From Acidobacteriota bacterium (GTDB lineage: Bacteria > Acidobacteriota > Vicinamibacteria > Vicinamibacterales > UBA2999), in NCBI GenBank assembly GCA_020851565.1, contig JADZCN010000034.1, positions 62,001 to 126,000 of the forward strand: a stretch of 64,000 bases of DNA. The letters are read 5' to 3'. The notes under the pieces are model-generated. The model was not told the origin of the DNA and did no database searches. It saw only the letters and a list, made by a program, of their open reading frames with translations. Made by a program: the position numbers and the translations under genes. Below are positions 50,695-63,751 of the stretch, in pieces; the stretch's first letter is position 1; each line of letters begins with the position of its first letter.

Positions 50695-51444
50695 ATGGCG
50701 ATGACAGTGACCCTCAGAGTCTGGCGACAGGCGGGCCCCGCGGCCCCGGGTCGCCTGGAAACCTACACGGCGAACAACGTGCACCCCGACATGTCGTTCC
50801 TCGAAATGCTGGACGTCGTGAACGAGGACCTCATCAAGGCCGGGCAGGACCCGATCGCCTTCGACTCGGACTGCCGCGAGGGCATCTGCGGCAGCTGCGG
50901 GCTGGTCATCGACGGCATCCCGCACGGTCCCGATCGAGGCGCGACGACGTGCCAGGTCCACATGCGGCGGTTCAGGAACGGCGACACCATCACCATCGAG
51001 CCGTTCCGGGCCCGGGCCTTCCCGGTGCTGAAAGACCTGGTCGTCGACCGTGGGGCCTTCGACCGCATCATCGCGGCCGGCGGCTACGTATCGATGAACG
51101 TCGGCGGCGCGCCGGACGCCAATGCCCTCCCGATTCCCAAGGACGTCGCCGATCGGGCGATGGACAACGCACAGTGCATCGGCTGCGGCGCCTGCGTGGC
51201 GGCCTGCAAGAATGCCGCCGCGCACCTGTTCACGTCGGCCAAGATCGCCCACCTGGGCCTGCTGCCGCAGGGCGAGGCCGAACGCGGCCGCCGCGTCGTG
51301 CAGATGGTCGAGCAGATGGACGCGGAAGGCTTCGGGAGCTGCTCGAACGAGGGCGAGTGCGAGGCCGCCTGCCCGAAGGAGATCTCCATCGCCAGCATCG
51401 CCCGCATGAACCGGGACTACCTCAAGGCCGCGCTGGGTAAATAG
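50695..51444 (+). CDS. sdhB: Succinate dehydrogenase iron-sulfur subunit
   Basis: Electron-transfer subunit of complex II, 249 residues. The [2Fe-2S] domain has [19 protein letters not shown] plus ATTCQVHM. The C-terminal domain has [19 protein letters not shown] and [17 protein letters not shown] for the [4Fe-4S] and [3Fe-4S] clusters. The start is ATG 50695, with an in-frame ATG two codons on. It belongs to sdhCAB despite the repeat array before it. Confidence 0.95.
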   Translation: MAMTVTLRVWRQAGPAAPGRLETYTANNVHPDMSFLEMLDVVNEDLIKAGQDPIAFDSDCREGICGSCGLVIDGIPHGPDRGATTCQVHMRRFRNGDTITIEPFRARAFPVLKDLVVDRGAFDRIIAAGGYVSMNVGGAPDANALPIPKDVADRAMDNAQCIGCGACVAACKNAAAHLFTSAKIAHLGLLPQGEAERGRRVVQMVEQMDAEGFGSCSNEGECEAACPKEISIASIARMNRDYLKAALGK

Positions 51445-51446
51445 GA

Positions 51447-51576
51447 CTCCTGGGGTCTGAAGTTCTGAAGTTCTGGAGTTCTGAGGTTCTGGAGTTCTGA
51501 GGTTCTGGAGTTCTGAGGTTCTGCCGGAGAGGAGAACCCCAGAACTTCAGAACCTCAGAACCCCGGAACCCCGTCG
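51447..51576. repeat. Foldback array of GTTCTGGA repeats between sdhB and mdh
   Basis: Left half: about nine alternating copies of GTTCTGAG/GTTCTGGA. Right half: AGAACTTCAGAACCTCAGAA and related, the reverse complement. The halves flank CCGGAGAGGAG. It fills the space between two convergent stop codons and could act as a large bidirectional terminator-like hairpin. The right half resembles the 16-bp repeats beside ppdK. Confidence 0.88.
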
Positions 51577-51578
51577 TC

Positions 51579-52532
51579 CTACACCTTGATCACGTCCACC
51601 CGCTCCCGCACGGCGCCGGCGGACTTGTGCAGCGCGGCCTTCTCGTCCTCGGTCAGCGGCACCTCGACGATCTCTTCCACGCCGCGCGCGCCCACCTTCA
51701 CCGGCACGCCCACGAACAGGTCGTGGATGCCGTACTCACCCTGCAGGAACACCGAGCACGGCATGATCCGCTTCTGATCCTTCAGGATCGCCTCGACCAT
51801 GTCGCCGGCCGAGGCGCCGGGGGCGTACCAGGCGCTCGTGCCCACCAGCTTGGTGATCTCCGCGCCGCCGTTGGCCGTCCGGGTGCAGATCTCGTCGAGC
51901 CGCGCCTGCGAGAGCTTGCCCATCTTGACGAGCTCGGTCAGCGGGATGCCCGCCACGGTCGAAAGCCGCGGCAGCGGCACCATCGTGTCGCCGTGGCCGC
52001 CCAGCACGAACGCCGTCACGTCGGACACCGAGACGTTGAGCTCCATTGCGATGAATGTGCGCATGCGGGCCGAATCGAGGACGCCCGCCATCCCCAGGAC
52101 GCGCTCCCGGGGAAACCCGCTCAGGCGGAAGACCGCCTGCGACATGGCGTCGAGCGGGTTGGCCACCGGGACGATGATCGTGTTCGGGGAGTGCTTGACG
52201 ACCTGTGCCGTCACGCTCTGCATGATCTGGTAGTTGACGTTCAGCAGGTCGTCGCGGCTCATCCCGGGCTTGCGCGGCATGCCCGACGTGATCACGACGA
52301 CGTCCGAGTTGGCCGTGTGAGCGAAGCCCTCGTCGGTCGCGCCCACGCCGAGGACGCGGGCAGCGGATCCCTCAATCGCGCACGACTGGTAGATGTCGAG
52401 CGCCACGCCCGCGGCCTTCGTGTCGGCAATGTCCACCACGACGACGTCGGCCAACTCCTTCTGGGCGACCGCGCGCGCCACCGTCGCGCCTACGTTCCCC
52501 GCTCCACCCACCACCGTGACCTTGCGATTCAT
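51579..52532 (-). CDS. mdh: Malate dehydrogenase
   Basis: NAD-dependent malate/oxaloacetate enzyme of the LDH-like type, 317 residues. Markers: [16 protein letters not shown] (NAD), the substrate loop [39 protein letters not shown] and the catalytic [16 protein letters not shown] Shine-Dalgarno AGGAGTGAGG precedes the ATG. It converges with sdhB and diverges from serA. Confidence 0.96.
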   Translation of the reverse strand: MNRKVTVVGGAGNVGATVARAVAQKELADVVVVDIADTKAAGVALDIYQSCAIEGSAARVLGVGATDEGFAHTANSDVVVITSGMPRKPGMSRDDLLNVNYQIMQSVTAQVVKHSPNTIIVPVANPLDAMSQAVFRLSGFPRERVLGMAGVLDSARMRTFIAMELNVSVSDVTAFVLGGHGDTMVPLPRLSTVAGIPLTELVKMGKLSQARLDEICTRTANGGAEITKLVGTSAWYAPGASAGDMVEAILKDQKRIMPCSVFLQGEYGIHDLFVGVPVKVGARGVEEIVEVPLTEDEKAALHKSAGAVRERVDVIKV

Positions 52533-52602
52533 GCCTCACTCCTGAACAAGATTGACTTTAGGTCAGTTTGCCTCGCCACCCGCGGGCCGCGTCCACAACT
52601 TC

Positions 52603-52623
52603 TGTGGAAAACCTTGTGGATAA
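52603..52623. promoter_or_regulatory. Pair of DnaA-box-like sequences between mdh and serA
   Basis: TGTGGATAA at 52615-52623 is the reverse complement of the DnaA consensus TTATCCACA, and TGTGGAAAA at 52603-52611 differs by one base. Their starts are 12 bp apart in the same orientation. The surrounding gap (52533-52784) also contains an AT-richer stretch near 52738-52752. It could be a DnaA-regulated promoter, a titration site or a relic of an origin; two sites alone do not define oriC. Confidence 0.5.
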
Positions 52624-52784
52624 CACCGGGTGAACACCGTGTAACGGCACCGAATCTCGAAGAAATCTACGGATTGCACCACGGATGATGCACCCGCCGC
52701 CTCCGGCGTGTCTTTCCGATCCGTCCTGAACCTGTCATTATATCTGGCTGATTCCTCTCTGTTCTTCCCTGGAGATTGCGACCC

Positions 52785-54356
52785 GTGCACATTGTTGTTG
52801 CTGACGATCTGCCCCCATCCGCCCTGGACCTGCTGCGCGCCGAAGGCTGGAACGTCGATGCCCGTTCCGGCCGTGCCCCCGACCAGTTGAAGGCCGACCT
52901 CGCCGAGGCCGAGGCCATCGTCGTGCGGAGCGCCACCAAGGTGACTGCCGACATCATCGCCGCGGCACCGAAGCTGCGGGCGATTGCCCGCGCGGGCACC
53001 GGCGTGGACAACGTGGACGTCGAAGCCGCCAGCGCGCGCGGCATCGTGGTGATGAACGCGCCCGGCGCGAACAGCGTGAGCGTCGCCGAGCTCGCCCTGG
53101 CTCAGATCCTCGCGCTGGCCCGGAAGTTGCCCGCCGCTGACGCGTCGATGAAGCAGGGTGTCTGGGACAAGAAGAGCTTCATGGGCGAGGAGGTGCGCGG
53201 CAAGGTCCTCGGCCTGGCCGGCCTGGGCCGCATCGGCCAGGAGGTGGCGCGCCGCGCGCAGGCGTTCGAGATGAGCGTCATCGCGCACGACCCGTTCATC
53301 TCGGCCCAGGTGGCCGCCGACCTGGGCATCGAGCTCGTCTCGCTCGACGATCTGTGTGCCCGTGCCGACTACCTCTCGCTCCACATGCCCTCCACGCCGC
53401 AGACCAGGCGGACGTTCAACGCCGATCGGTTCGCGCGCTGCAAGAAGGGGCTGCGCATCATCAACACCGCCCGGGGGGACCTGATCGATGAGGCGGCGCT
53501 CGCCGCCGCCATCGAGAGCGGCCACCTCGGGGGCGCGGCCCTCGACGTCTTCGAGCAGGAGCCGACGAAGGAGCACACGCTCCAGAAGCTGGCGAAGGTC
53601 GTGGCCAGCCCGCACATCGCCGCGTCCACGCGCGAGGGGCAGGAACTGGTCGGGGTCGAGACGGCGTCGGCGCTCCGCGACTTCCTGAAGGCGGGGGTCA
53701 TCCGCAACGCGGTGAACTTCCCCACCGTCCCACCGGACGAGTTCCAGCGGCTCCAGCCCTACATGGCGCTCGGCGAGCAGCTCGGGGCGCTGGTCGGCCA
53801 GATGGGCGAGGCACGCATCGAGAGCCTGGGCGTCCGCTACTACGGCGAGCTCACGGGACAGCACCCGCTCATCGTCAACTCGGTGCTGGTGGGCCTGTTC
53901 AGGGCCATCCTCTCCGATCCGGTCACCGCGGTGAATGCGCGGGCCACGGCGGCCCTGCGCGGCATCGACATCGTCGAGTCATCCAGCTCGCGTACCCGGA
54001 ACTTCAGGAGCCTGCTGTCGGTGAAGCTCGTCACCGATGCCGGCGATCGCTGGGTGGAGGGCACGGTCGCGGACCGCGCGCCGCGCCTGGTGCTGCTCAA
54101 CGGCGTGCCGGTCGAGGCGCCCCTTGGCGGCACGCTGCTGCTCCTGAGCAACAGCGATCAGCCCGGGGTCATCGGCGAGGTCGGGACCATCCTCGGCCGG
54201 CACGGCGTGAACATTGCCAACTTCGCGCTCGGACGCGGCGAAGGCGGGGCCGTCGGAGTGGTCAACGTCGATGATCCTGACGGAAAACTGGAAGGGCTGC
54301 TCGCGGAGATACGCGGGGTGACGGCGGTCAGGCAGGCCTGGGCCGTGCGCGTCTAG
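52785..54356 (+). CDS. serA: D-3-phosphoglycerate dehydrogenase
   Basis: First step of serine synthesis, 523 residues, long three-domain type. NAD-binding [19 protein letters not shown], the catalytic stretch [40 protein letters not shown] and [14 protein letters not shown] (His of the Glu-His pair) are present. An intervening ASB domain and a C-terminal ACT domain ([30 protein letters not shown]) provide likely serine feedback. GTG 52785 is preferred: GGAG lies ten bases upstream, whereas the in-frame TTG at 52776 sits right on it. Confidence 0.95.
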   Translation: MHIVVADDLPPSALDLLRAEGWNVDARSGRAPDQLKADLAEAEAIVVRSATKVTADIIAAAPKLRAIARAGTGVDNVDVEAASARGIVVMNAPGANSVSVAELALAQILALARKLPAADASMKQGVWDKKSFMGEEVRGKVLGLAGLGRIGQEVARRAQAFEMSVIAHDPFISAQVAADLGIELVSLDDLCARADYLSLHMPSTPQTRRTFNADRFARCKKGLRIINTARGDLIDEAALAAAIESGHLGGAALDVFEQEPTKEHTLQKLAKVVASPHIAASTREGQELVGVETASALRDFLKAGVIRNAVNFPTVPPDEFQRLQPYMALGEQLGALVGQMGEARIESLGVRYYGELTGQHPLIVNSVLVGLFRAILSDPVTAVNARATAALRGIDIVESSSSRTRNFRSLLSVKLVTDAGDRWVEGTVADRAPRLVLLNGVPVEAPLGGTLLLLSNSDQPGVIGEVGTILGRHGVNIANFALGRGEGGAVGVVNVDDPDGKLEGLLAEIRGVTAVRQAWAVRV

Positions 54357-54904
54357 CGGAGCCGAAGCGTACGCTCGCTGCCGGAGCTGTCGCGCAGCGT
54401 GATGGTCGTCTCCGCGACGGCGATCACGGTGTAGCCGCCCGGCAGCGGGTCTCCCCGTTTCACGAAGTGCAGCCCGGCGCCGTCGCTGACGATGGCGGTG
54501 TACTCGACGGCGGCGCCCTGGCCAGTGGCCGCCATGCCCGACAGCGTGAAGGTCGGCCCTAGCGGCGCCGCCACGACGCCGTCCCGGGAAGGCGCGTCGG
54601 GCACGGGCGCTGGCGCGGGCAGCGCCGGGGTGCCGGTGGCCGGGCCCCGGCTCGCGCCGAAGACAAACGGGTTCCGCGTCGCTCGCGGGGGCGACGGCAG
54701 TTGGTCGAGCTTCCGGTGCAACCGCTCGGTGAACGCCGCTGGCGGCGCCGACCGCTCCACGCCGAGCGGCCGCGGGCCGGAGGATTCCGGAGCGCCGGCG
54801 CGTCGGTCTCCCGCGCCGGTGCCGAACCGCTCCCCGAGGGCCCACCCTGCGCCGAGCGTCAGCGCGGCGACGAGGGCCACCGTTCGTGGCTGCATGGCGT
54901 TCAT
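54353..54904 (-). CDS. PilP/GspC-like periplasmic protein
   Basis: A 183-residue protein with an N-terminal hydrophobic segment (VALVAALTLGAGWALG) acting as anchor or signal, a Pro/Ala-rich linker with RNPFVFG, and a C-terminal beta domain (FTLSGMAATGQGAAVEYTAIV, GLHFVKRGDPLPGGYTVIAVAETTITLRD). This pattern resembles the homology region of GspC/PilP pilot proteins in type II secretion and type IV pili. No other secretion genes are near. Its stop overlaps the serA stop in opposite direction; ATG 54895 is an alternative start. Confidence 0.6.
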   Translation of the reverse strand: MNAMQPRTVALVAALTLGAGWALGERFGTGAGDRRAGAPESSGPRPLGVERSAPPAAFTERLHRKLDQLPSPPRATRNPFVFGASRGPATGTPALPAPAPVPDAPSRDGVVAAPLGPTFTLSGMAATGQGAAVEYTAIVSDGAGLHFVKRGDPLPGGYTVIAVAETTITLRDSSGSERTLRLR

Positions 54905-54927
54905 TCTATCGGTCTCTCGAAGGGTCC

Positions 54928-58212
<3,285 letters not shown>

Positions 58213-58242
58213 CGCAGATGACGCAGCGCAGAGGGAAGGGCC

Positions 58243-59202
58243 GTGGCTGACGTGACGCTCGCGCGCAGGGTGCTGCAGACCGAGGCCGCTGCGATCATGG
58301 CGCTCATCGACCGCATCGACGGCCGCTTCTCGCGCGCCGTGGAGGTCGTGCGCGACTGCCGCGGGCGCGTCATCCTCACCGGCATGGGGAAGAGCGGCAT
58401 CATCTGCCGGAAGATCGCCGCCACGCTGTCGAGCACCGGCACGCCCGCCTTCTTCCTGCACCCGGCCGAAGCCGTGCACGGGGACCTGGGCGTTCTGCAA
58501 TCCGAGGACGTGATCATCGCCCTGTCGTACAGCGGGGAGACCGAGGAGCTGACCCGGGTCCTCGAAACCATCAAGCGCCTCGGCGCCACCCTCATCGCCA
58601 TCACCGGCGATCCCGCCTCCACGCTCGCGCAGGCCGCCGACGTCTCACTCGATTGCCACGTGTCCGAGGAAGCCTGCCCCATGAACCTCGTCCCGACGGC
58701 CTCGACGACGGCTGCCCTCGCGCTGGGCGATGCGCTGGCGATGACCGTCCTGGTCGAGAAGGGCTTCAAGCCCGAGGACTTCGCCAACCTGCATCCGGGC
58801 GGCAAGCTCGGCAAGCGGCTGATGCGCGCCCGCCAGTTGATGCACGCCGGCGACGGGTTGCCCGTCGTGCAGCTCGACACTCCCATGCGCGACATCATCT
58901 ACACGATGTCGAGCAAGGGCCTCGGCATGACCGCGGTCCTCGACGGCGACCGACGGCTCGCCGGCATCATCACCGACGGGGACCTCCGCCGCACGATGGC
59001 CGTCACGCCTGACATCCAGAACCTGGTGGCACGCAACGTGATGACCGGCAATCCCGTCACCATCGGGCCCGAGACGCTGGCGGTCGAGGCGCTGGCCCTG
59101 CTCGAGCGCCGGAAAATCACCTCGGTCGTCGTCATCGACGCCGACCGTCGCGTGGAGGGCGTGCTGCACCTGCACGACCTCTGGCGCACCGGGATGGTGT
59201 AG
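58243..59202 (+). CDS. kdsD: D-arabinose 5-phosphate isomerase
   Basis: Supplies arabinose 5-phosphate for kdsA. It has an N-terminal SIS domain (VILTGMGKSGIICRKIAATLSSTGTPAFFLHPAEAVHGDLG, ALSYSGETEEL) and two C-terminal CBS domains (MHAGDGLPVVQLDTPMRDIIYTMSSKGLGMTAVLD, VMTGNPVTIGPETLAVEAL). Length 319 is normal. The start is GTG 58243 with GGAAGGG upstream. A short 9-bp tandem repeat (ATGACGCAG) lies between kdsA and this gene at about 58208-58228. Confidence 0.94.
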   Translation: MADVTLARRVLQTEAAAIMALIDRIDGRFSRAVEVVRDCRGRVILTGMGKSGIICRKIAATLSSTGTPAFFLHPAEAVHGDLGVLQSEDVIIALSYSGETEELTRVLETIKRLGATLIAITGDPASTLAQAADVSLDCHVSEEACPMNLVPTASTTAALALGDALAMTVLVEKGFKPEDFANLHPGGKLGKRLMRARQLMHAGDGLPVVQLDTPMRDIIYTMSSKGLGMTAVLDGDRRLAGIITDGDLRRTMAVTPDIQNLVARNVMTGNPVTIGPETLAVEALALLERRKITSVVVIDADRRVEGVLHLHDLWRTGMV

Positions 59203-59214
59203 GCGGAGCCCCCA

Positions 59215-60438
59215 GTGGACGTCGGCGCCTACCTTCCCCTCATCGCCGCGCTGATTGCGCTCCTGCTGGGCCTGGCCATCGGCAAGGCCTGGGAGCGCTA
59301 CAAGCTGCGCGATGGCCGGTGGATCGATCGTCGCAAGGCGCGTGACTCGCAGCACTACGTGCTGGGTCTGAACTTCCTCGTCTCGAACCAGATCGACCTG
59401 GCCATCGAGGAACTGAGCCGCGCGGCACGGGTGGATGCCGACGCGCTCGAAATTCACATGATCCTCGGCAACGTCTACCGCGAGCGCGGCCAGGTGTCGC
59501 GGGCCATTCAGGTGCACCAGGCCCTGCTGCAGCGGCCCAAGCTCACGCGCCTCGAGCACAGCTACGTGCTGCTCTGCCTCGGCCTCGACTACAAGCGGGG
59601 CGGGTTCGTGGACCGCGCCCTCGAGGCCTTCAAGGAGACCCTGCGGCTCGCGCCCGACAACCCGTACGCGCTGCTGTATCTGGAGAAGCTGCACGAGGAG
59701 CAGCACCAGTGGGCCGAGGCCTACCGCATCCGCCGCCAGCTGGTCGAGTTGAGCGGGCCGGACACGCAGCCCAAGAACCAGGCCATCCTCGGATTCCTCG
59801 AGAACGCGCTCGGCAGCGACGCGCTGAAGGAGGACCGCCCCGCGGACGCCGCGAGGCACTTCGAGTCGGCGATCGCGCACGACGCCGCCACCACGCCCGC
59901 CTACCTCAACCTCGGGGACGTCCGCCTTCACGCGGGGGACGTGGCCGGGGCCATCGCGGCGTGGAGCCAGCTCATCGACGTCGCCCCCGAGCGGGCCCAC
60001 CTGGCCCTGGCGCGCCTCGAGCAGCTCCACGAGCGGGAGGGCGCCCCGCAGCGGTTCGTCGAGCGTTGCCGTGCGTTCATCGCCAGCCGGCCACACGACT
60101 GGCGCGTGCGCCTCATGCTGGGCGCGCACCTGACGCGGCAGGGCCAGGCCCCTGCCGCCTTCGACCTGCTGCTGGAGGCCCTGGACCAGAACCCGCACGG
60201 CCTGACGGTCCACCAGGCGATCTGGGCCACGCTCCTGCAACTCGACCTGGCCCGGCCCCTGGTCCAACGCTATATCGAGGCCGCCAGAGGCGCGGTGTTC
60301 TTCCTCGATCCCCACGTGTGCCTGAAATGCCACTACCGCAGCACGGAGCTGCTCTGGCAGTGCCCGCATTGCCACGAGTGGAACTCGTTCGTCGAAGAGC
60401 GAATGGCCGCCGCACGCCAGGCGTCGGCCGAGCTCTGA
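59215..60438 (+). CDS. lapB: LapB/YciM-like TPR protein with zinc ribbon
   Basis: An inner-membrane protein of 407 residues. One N-terminal helix (LPLIAALIALLLGLAIGKAW) is followed by about nine TPR units (from residue 45) and a C-terminal rubredoxin-like metal site, C-L-K-C then C-P-H-C. This is the layout of LapB (YciM), which in E. coli adjusts LpxC degradation and lipid A synthesis. The neighbours kdsA, kdsB and kdsD support an LPS role. The start is GTG 59215, 12 bp after kdsD. Confidence 0.87.
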   Translation: MDVGAYLPLIAALIALLLGLAIGKAWERYKLRDGRWIDRRKARDSQHYVLGLNFLVSNQIDLAIEELSRAARVDADALEIHMILGNVYRERGQVSRAIQVHQALLQRPKLTRLEHSYVLLCLGLDYKRGGFVDRALEAFKETLRLAPDNPYALLYLEKLHEEQHQWAEAYRIRRQLVELSGPDTQPKNQAILGFLENALGSDALKEDRPADAARHFESAIAHDAATTPAYLNLGDVRLHAGDVAGAIAAWSQLIDVAPERAHLALARLEQLHEREGAPQRFVERCRAFIASRPHDWRVRLMLGAHLTRQGQAPAAFDLLLEALDQNPHGLTVHQAIWATLLQLDLARPLVQRYIEAARGAVFFLDPHVCLKCHYRSTELLWQCPHCHEWNSFVEERMAAARQASAEL

Positions 60439-60460
60439 CGCCACGGGCAGAGGCACGCCT

Positions 60461-60477
60461 CCGGTCGGGGCGACCGG
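60461..60477. terminator. Small GC hairpin between convergent lapB and coaE
   Basis: A 7-bp stem CCGGTCG / CGACCGG with loop GGG sits in the 48 bp between two convergent stop codons. It lacks a U-tract on either strand. A weak bidirectional terminator is the simplest reading. Confidence 0.4.
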
Positions 60478-60486
60478 TTGCCGGGG

Positions 60487-61092
60487 CTAGGCCCGCGAGG
60501 CGCAGGCGCGCAACGCGGCGAGCACGCCGTCCACCGCGGCATCGGTGGCCGCAAACGAGCCGCTCGTGTCGATGACGTAATCGGCCCGGCCCACCTTCTC
60601 CGCGATCGGCAGCTGCGCCGCCAGCCGCTGGAGGGCCTCTTCCCTGCCCACACCGTCGCGGGCGACCACTCGGTCCACCTGCATCTCCGGGGGACAGGCA
60701 GCCACCACGATCATGTCGAATGCATCTGCGCGATTCGTCTCGAACAGCAGGGGGATGTCGGCGACGGCAAACGGCGTGTCCTCGGGCAGGGATTCGTAGA
60801 ACTGATCGATCGCCGCCCGTACCGCAGGGTGCACGATCGCCTCGAGCGCCTGCCGCGCCCCGGGATCGGCGAAGACGATGCCGGCCAGGCGAGCGCGGTC
60901 CAGGGCGCCGTCGTGCCCGAGGACGCCGGTCCCGAAGCGCTCCGCAATGGCCTTCAGCTGGGGGGTGCCCGGGGCGACGGCCTCGCGTGCCAGCACATCG
61001 GCATCGACGACCGGGACGCCGGCAGCCCGCATGCGGCGTGCGACGTAGCTCTTGCCGGTGGCGATGCCGCCGGTCAGCGCCACGCGAAGCAT
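60487..61092 (-). CDS. coaE: Dephospho-CoA kinase
   Basis: Last step of coenzyme A synthesis, 201 residues. Walker A is LTGGIATGKSYVAR, then VVDADVLAREAVAPGTP, GRFADPGARQALEAIVHP-type segment (VFADPGARQALEAIVHPAV), DIPLLFE and VDRVVARDGVGREEALQRLAAQ with the lid residues. The start ATG shares one base with the folD stop. Order folD-coaE is likely one transcript. Confidence 0.94.
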   Translation of the reverse strand: MLRVALTGGIATGKSYVARRMRAAGVPVVDADVLAREAVAPGTPQLKAIAERFGTGVLGHDGALDRARLAGIVFADPGARQALEAIVHPAVRAAIDQFYESLPEDTPFAVADIPLLFETNRADAFDMIVVAACPPEMQVDRVVARDGVGREEALQRLAAQLPIAEKVGRADYVIDTSGSFAATDAAVDGVLAALRACASRA

Positions 61093-62027
61093 CAGATGGG
61101 TGCCCGGGCCCGCAACTCCGCCGCGGTGACCGTGTTCCGCAGCACCATGGCAATGGTCAGCGGCCCGACTCCTCCCGGCACGGGCGTGAGCGCGCCGGCC
61201 ACCGCCTCCACGTCGGGGTGCACGTCGCCGATGAGCACGCTGCCCTTCTCGGCGAACTGGCGGCGCTTGGCGCTGCCTTCGGGGAAGAGACGCTGCACCT
61301 CGGCCTCGTCGGCGAGGCGGTTGATGCCGACGTCGATGACGGTGGCGCCCGGCTTCACGAAGTCCGCCGTCACGAACCCGGGACGGCCGATGGCCGCTAC
61401 CAGGACGTCGGCCGTGCGGCACACGGCCGGAAGATCGACGGTTCGAGAATGACAGATCGTGACCGTGGCGTCCCTGTGCAGCAACAACAGCGCCATGGGC
61501 TTGCCCACGATGTCGCTGCGGCCGATGACCACGGCGTGCTTGCCGCGCAGCGGGATGCCCTCGCGATCCAGCAGTTCCGCACAACCGAGCGGTGTGCACG
61601 CCACCAGCGCCGGCCTCTTCTGCACCAGCCGGCCGACGTTGACGGGGTGAAAGCCGTCCACGTCCTTGGCCGGGTCCACGGCGTCGAAGACGCGCTGCTC
61701 GGCGTCCTCGCCCATGCCTTCTGGAAGCGGCGACTGGACCAGAATGCCGTCGAAGTCGTCGTCCTGGTTCAGGCGTTCGACGAGCGCGAGCGCCTCGTCC
61801 ACCGACGCCGTCCCCGGCAGGCGGAACAGCTCGCCGCGACACCCGTGCTGCGCCACGGTTGCGATCTTGTTCCGGACGTAGATCTCCGACGCCGGGTTGC
61901 TGCCGGCAAGGACCACGGCCAGCCCCGGGGGTCTCCCGTGCAGGTCCGTGAATCGCTCGACGCGTGGTTCGAGCTCGGCGCGGAGGCGCGCCGCCCAGGC
62001 TGTCCCGTCCAGTCGCCGCGCCGTCAT
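61092..62027 (-). CDS. folD: Bifunctional methylene-THF dehydrogenase / cyclohydrolase
   Basis: Interconverts methylene-, methenyl- and formyl-tetrahydrofolate, 311 residues. Motifs: ASEIYVRNKIATVAQHG (catalytic Tyr and Lys), GILVQSPLPEGM, DPAKDVDGFHPVNVGRL, PLGCAELL, AVVIGRSDIVGKPMALLLL and VTICHSRT, with PVPGGVGPLTIAMVLRNT at the end. ATG 62027 begins the conserved part; the frame is open upstream into the permease gene but that part is a shadow. Confidence 0.95.
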   Translation of the reverse strand: MTARRLDGTAWAARLRAELEPRVERFTDLHGRPPGLAVVLAGSNPASEIYVRNKIATVAQHGCRGELFRLPGTASVDEALALVERLNQDDDFDGILVQSPLPEGMGEDAEQRVFDAVDPAKDVDGFHPVNVGRLVQKRPALVACTPLGCAELLDREGIPLRGKHAVVIGRSDIVGKPMALLLLHRDATVTICHSRTVDLPAVCRTADVLVAAIGRPGFVTADFVKPGATVIDVGINRLADEAEVQRLFPEGSAKRRQFAEKGSVLIGDVHPDVEAVAGALTPVPGGVGPLTIAMVLRNTVTAAELRARAPI

Positions 62028-62041
62028 CGCCGAGTCCCCGG

Positions 62042-63751
62042 CTACTTCTCGCCCGAAGCCTTGGTGAGCCCGAATCCGACGGCCCAGACCGCAATGGACA
62101 CGGCCAGCAGCCGCAAGCCGAACGCATCGGCCTGCTCGGCGGTGACGCCGATCTCGTGCCACTTGGCGAGCGTCTCGGTCGTGATGCCGAGCTCGGTCAT
62201 GAAGCCGAGCGCGGTGATGGCCGTTGCGTTGAAGATGAGCAGCAGCCCGAGAATGGTGATGAAGTTCGCCAGCCCCTGCAGCGGCGTCCGCCGCTGTGCC
62301 TCAGCGTCGCTGGCGAGCGGGCTGTGCGTGCGGCCGTAGAACCAGTAGATGAGGAGGCCGATGTCGAGCCACACGAGGAACCGCACCCACGTGAGCACCG
62401 GGAGGCTCAGCATCAGGTAGGCGCACGAGAGGATGCCGAGCACCGGGAAGATCGGGCCGAAGGGCACCTTGAACGGGCGCTTGGCATCCGGCCGTGTCTG
62501 TCGCAGCCGGAGCACCGCGGCGCACACCACCACGAACGCGAAGAGCGTCCCGATGGAGGTCATTTCCCCCACGACCTGGATCTGCGTGAGCCCGGCGACC
62601 AGGGCGACCGCGACGCAGGTGATGATGGTGGTGATGTAGGGGGTGCCGAACTTCGGGTGCACCTTGCTCACGCCCTGCGGCAGCAGGCGGTCGCGGCTCA
62701 TCGCGAAGAAGATGCGCGGCTGGCTCATGAGCATGACGAGCAGCACGGAGGTGATGCCGGCCACCGCGCCGGCCGACACGAGCCCGGCCGCCCAGTCCTG
62801 GCCGATGACGGCGAGGGCGAAGGCCACGGGGGCGTTGAGAAACTGCTGCGCGACGGTGGCGTCCACCGAGGCCACTCCGGGGAGGGCGTCCGCGGCACTG
62901 CGGTACTCCACCACCGGGACGATGCCGGAGAGCACGGCGGAGACGGCCAGGTAGAGCAGCGTGCAGACGATCAGCGAGGCGATGATCCCGATGGGCAGGT
63001 CCCGCTTCGGGTTCTTCGCCTCCTCTGCCGTCGTGGAGACGGCGTCGAAGCCGATGTATGCGAAGAAGACCACGGCTGCCGCCGCCATCACGCCGGAGAA
63101 GCCGTAGGGCATGAACGGCTCCCAGTTGTCGGGCTGGACGTAAGTGGCGCCCGCGGCGATGAAGAAGAGGATGGCCGCGCCCTTGATGGCCACCATCAGG
63201 GCATTGAACCGCGCGGACTCGCGCACGCCGATCACCAGCAGCACCATGATGAAGAGCACGATGATGGTGGCCGGCAGGTTGATGATGCCAACCGGCGGCG
63301 CCGCGCCTATCGCGGTGGGGATGGTGATTCCAAAGCCCGCGAGGAGCCGCTGCATGTAGCCGCTCCAGCCGATCGCCACCGTCATCGAGCCCACGGCGTA
63401 CTCGAGGATGAGGTCCCAGCCGATCATCCACGCGACGATCTCGCCCAGTGTGGCGTAGGCATAGGTGTAGGCGCTGCCCGCGATGGGTATCATCGAGGCG
63501 AACTCGGCGTAGCAGAGGGCGGCAAAGGCGCACGCGAGCCCCGCGGCGAAGTACGAGAGCATGATGCCGGGCCCGGCCTGATTGGCGGCCGCGGTACCTG
63601 TCAGGACGAAGATGCCGGTCCCGATGATGGCGCCGATGCCAAGCAGCGTCAGGTCCCAGGCCGTCAGGCTCCGCTTGAGCGCCTTGTGGCCTTGCTCGAC
63701 GTCGCCGACGAGCTGCTCGATCGACTTCGTCTTGAACAGATTCGAATCCAT
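62042..63751 (-). CDS. APC-superfamily amino acid permease
   Basis: A 569-residue inner-membrane transporter with about 14 hydrophobic segments. The start region WDLTLLGIGAIIGTGIFVLTG is the APC/cationic amino acid transporter signature (GIGAIIGTGIF), followed by LSYFAAGLACAFAALCYAEFASMIPIAGSAYTYAY and FFAYIGFDAVSTTAEEAKNPKRDLPIGI. This is the CAT-like YhdG/SteT branch; the substrate is not readable. GGAGGGCGA precedes ATG 63751, which fixes the start. It lies 14 bp upstream of folD. Confidence 0.92.
   Translation of the reverse strand: MDSNLFKTKSIEQLVGDVEQGHKALKRSLTAWDLTLLGIGAIIGTGIFVLTGTAAANQAGPGIMLSYFAAGLACAFAALCYAEFASMIPIAGSAYTYAYATLGEIVAWMIGWDLILEYAVGSMTVAIGWSGYMQRLLAGFGITIPTAIGAAPPVGIINLPATIIVLFIMVLLVIGVRESARFNALMVAIKGAAILFFIAAGATYVQPDNWEPFMPYGFSGVMAAAAVVFFAYIGFDAVSTTAEEAKNPKRDLPIGIIASLIVCTLLYLAVSAVLSGIVPVVEYRSAADALPGVASVDATVAQQFLNAPVAFALAVIGQDWAAGLVSAGAVAGITSVLLVMLMSQPRIFFAMSRDRLLPQGVSKVHPKFGTPYITTIITCVAVALVAGLTQIQVVGEMTSIGTLFAFVVVCAAVLRLRQTRPDAKRPFKVPFGPIFPVLGILSCAYLMLSLPVLTWVRFLVWLDIGLLIYWFYGRTHSPLASDAEAQRRTPLQGLANFITILGLLLIFNATAITALGFMTELGITTETLAKWHEIGVTAEQADAFGLRLLAVSIAVWAVGFGLTKASGEK

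Noticed and set aside
52533-52784. Chromosomal replication origin
   Set aside because: Only two DnaA boxes, no adjacent dnaA/dnaN/gidA/rnpA, and a small AT-rich part. Kept only as a regulatory candidate.
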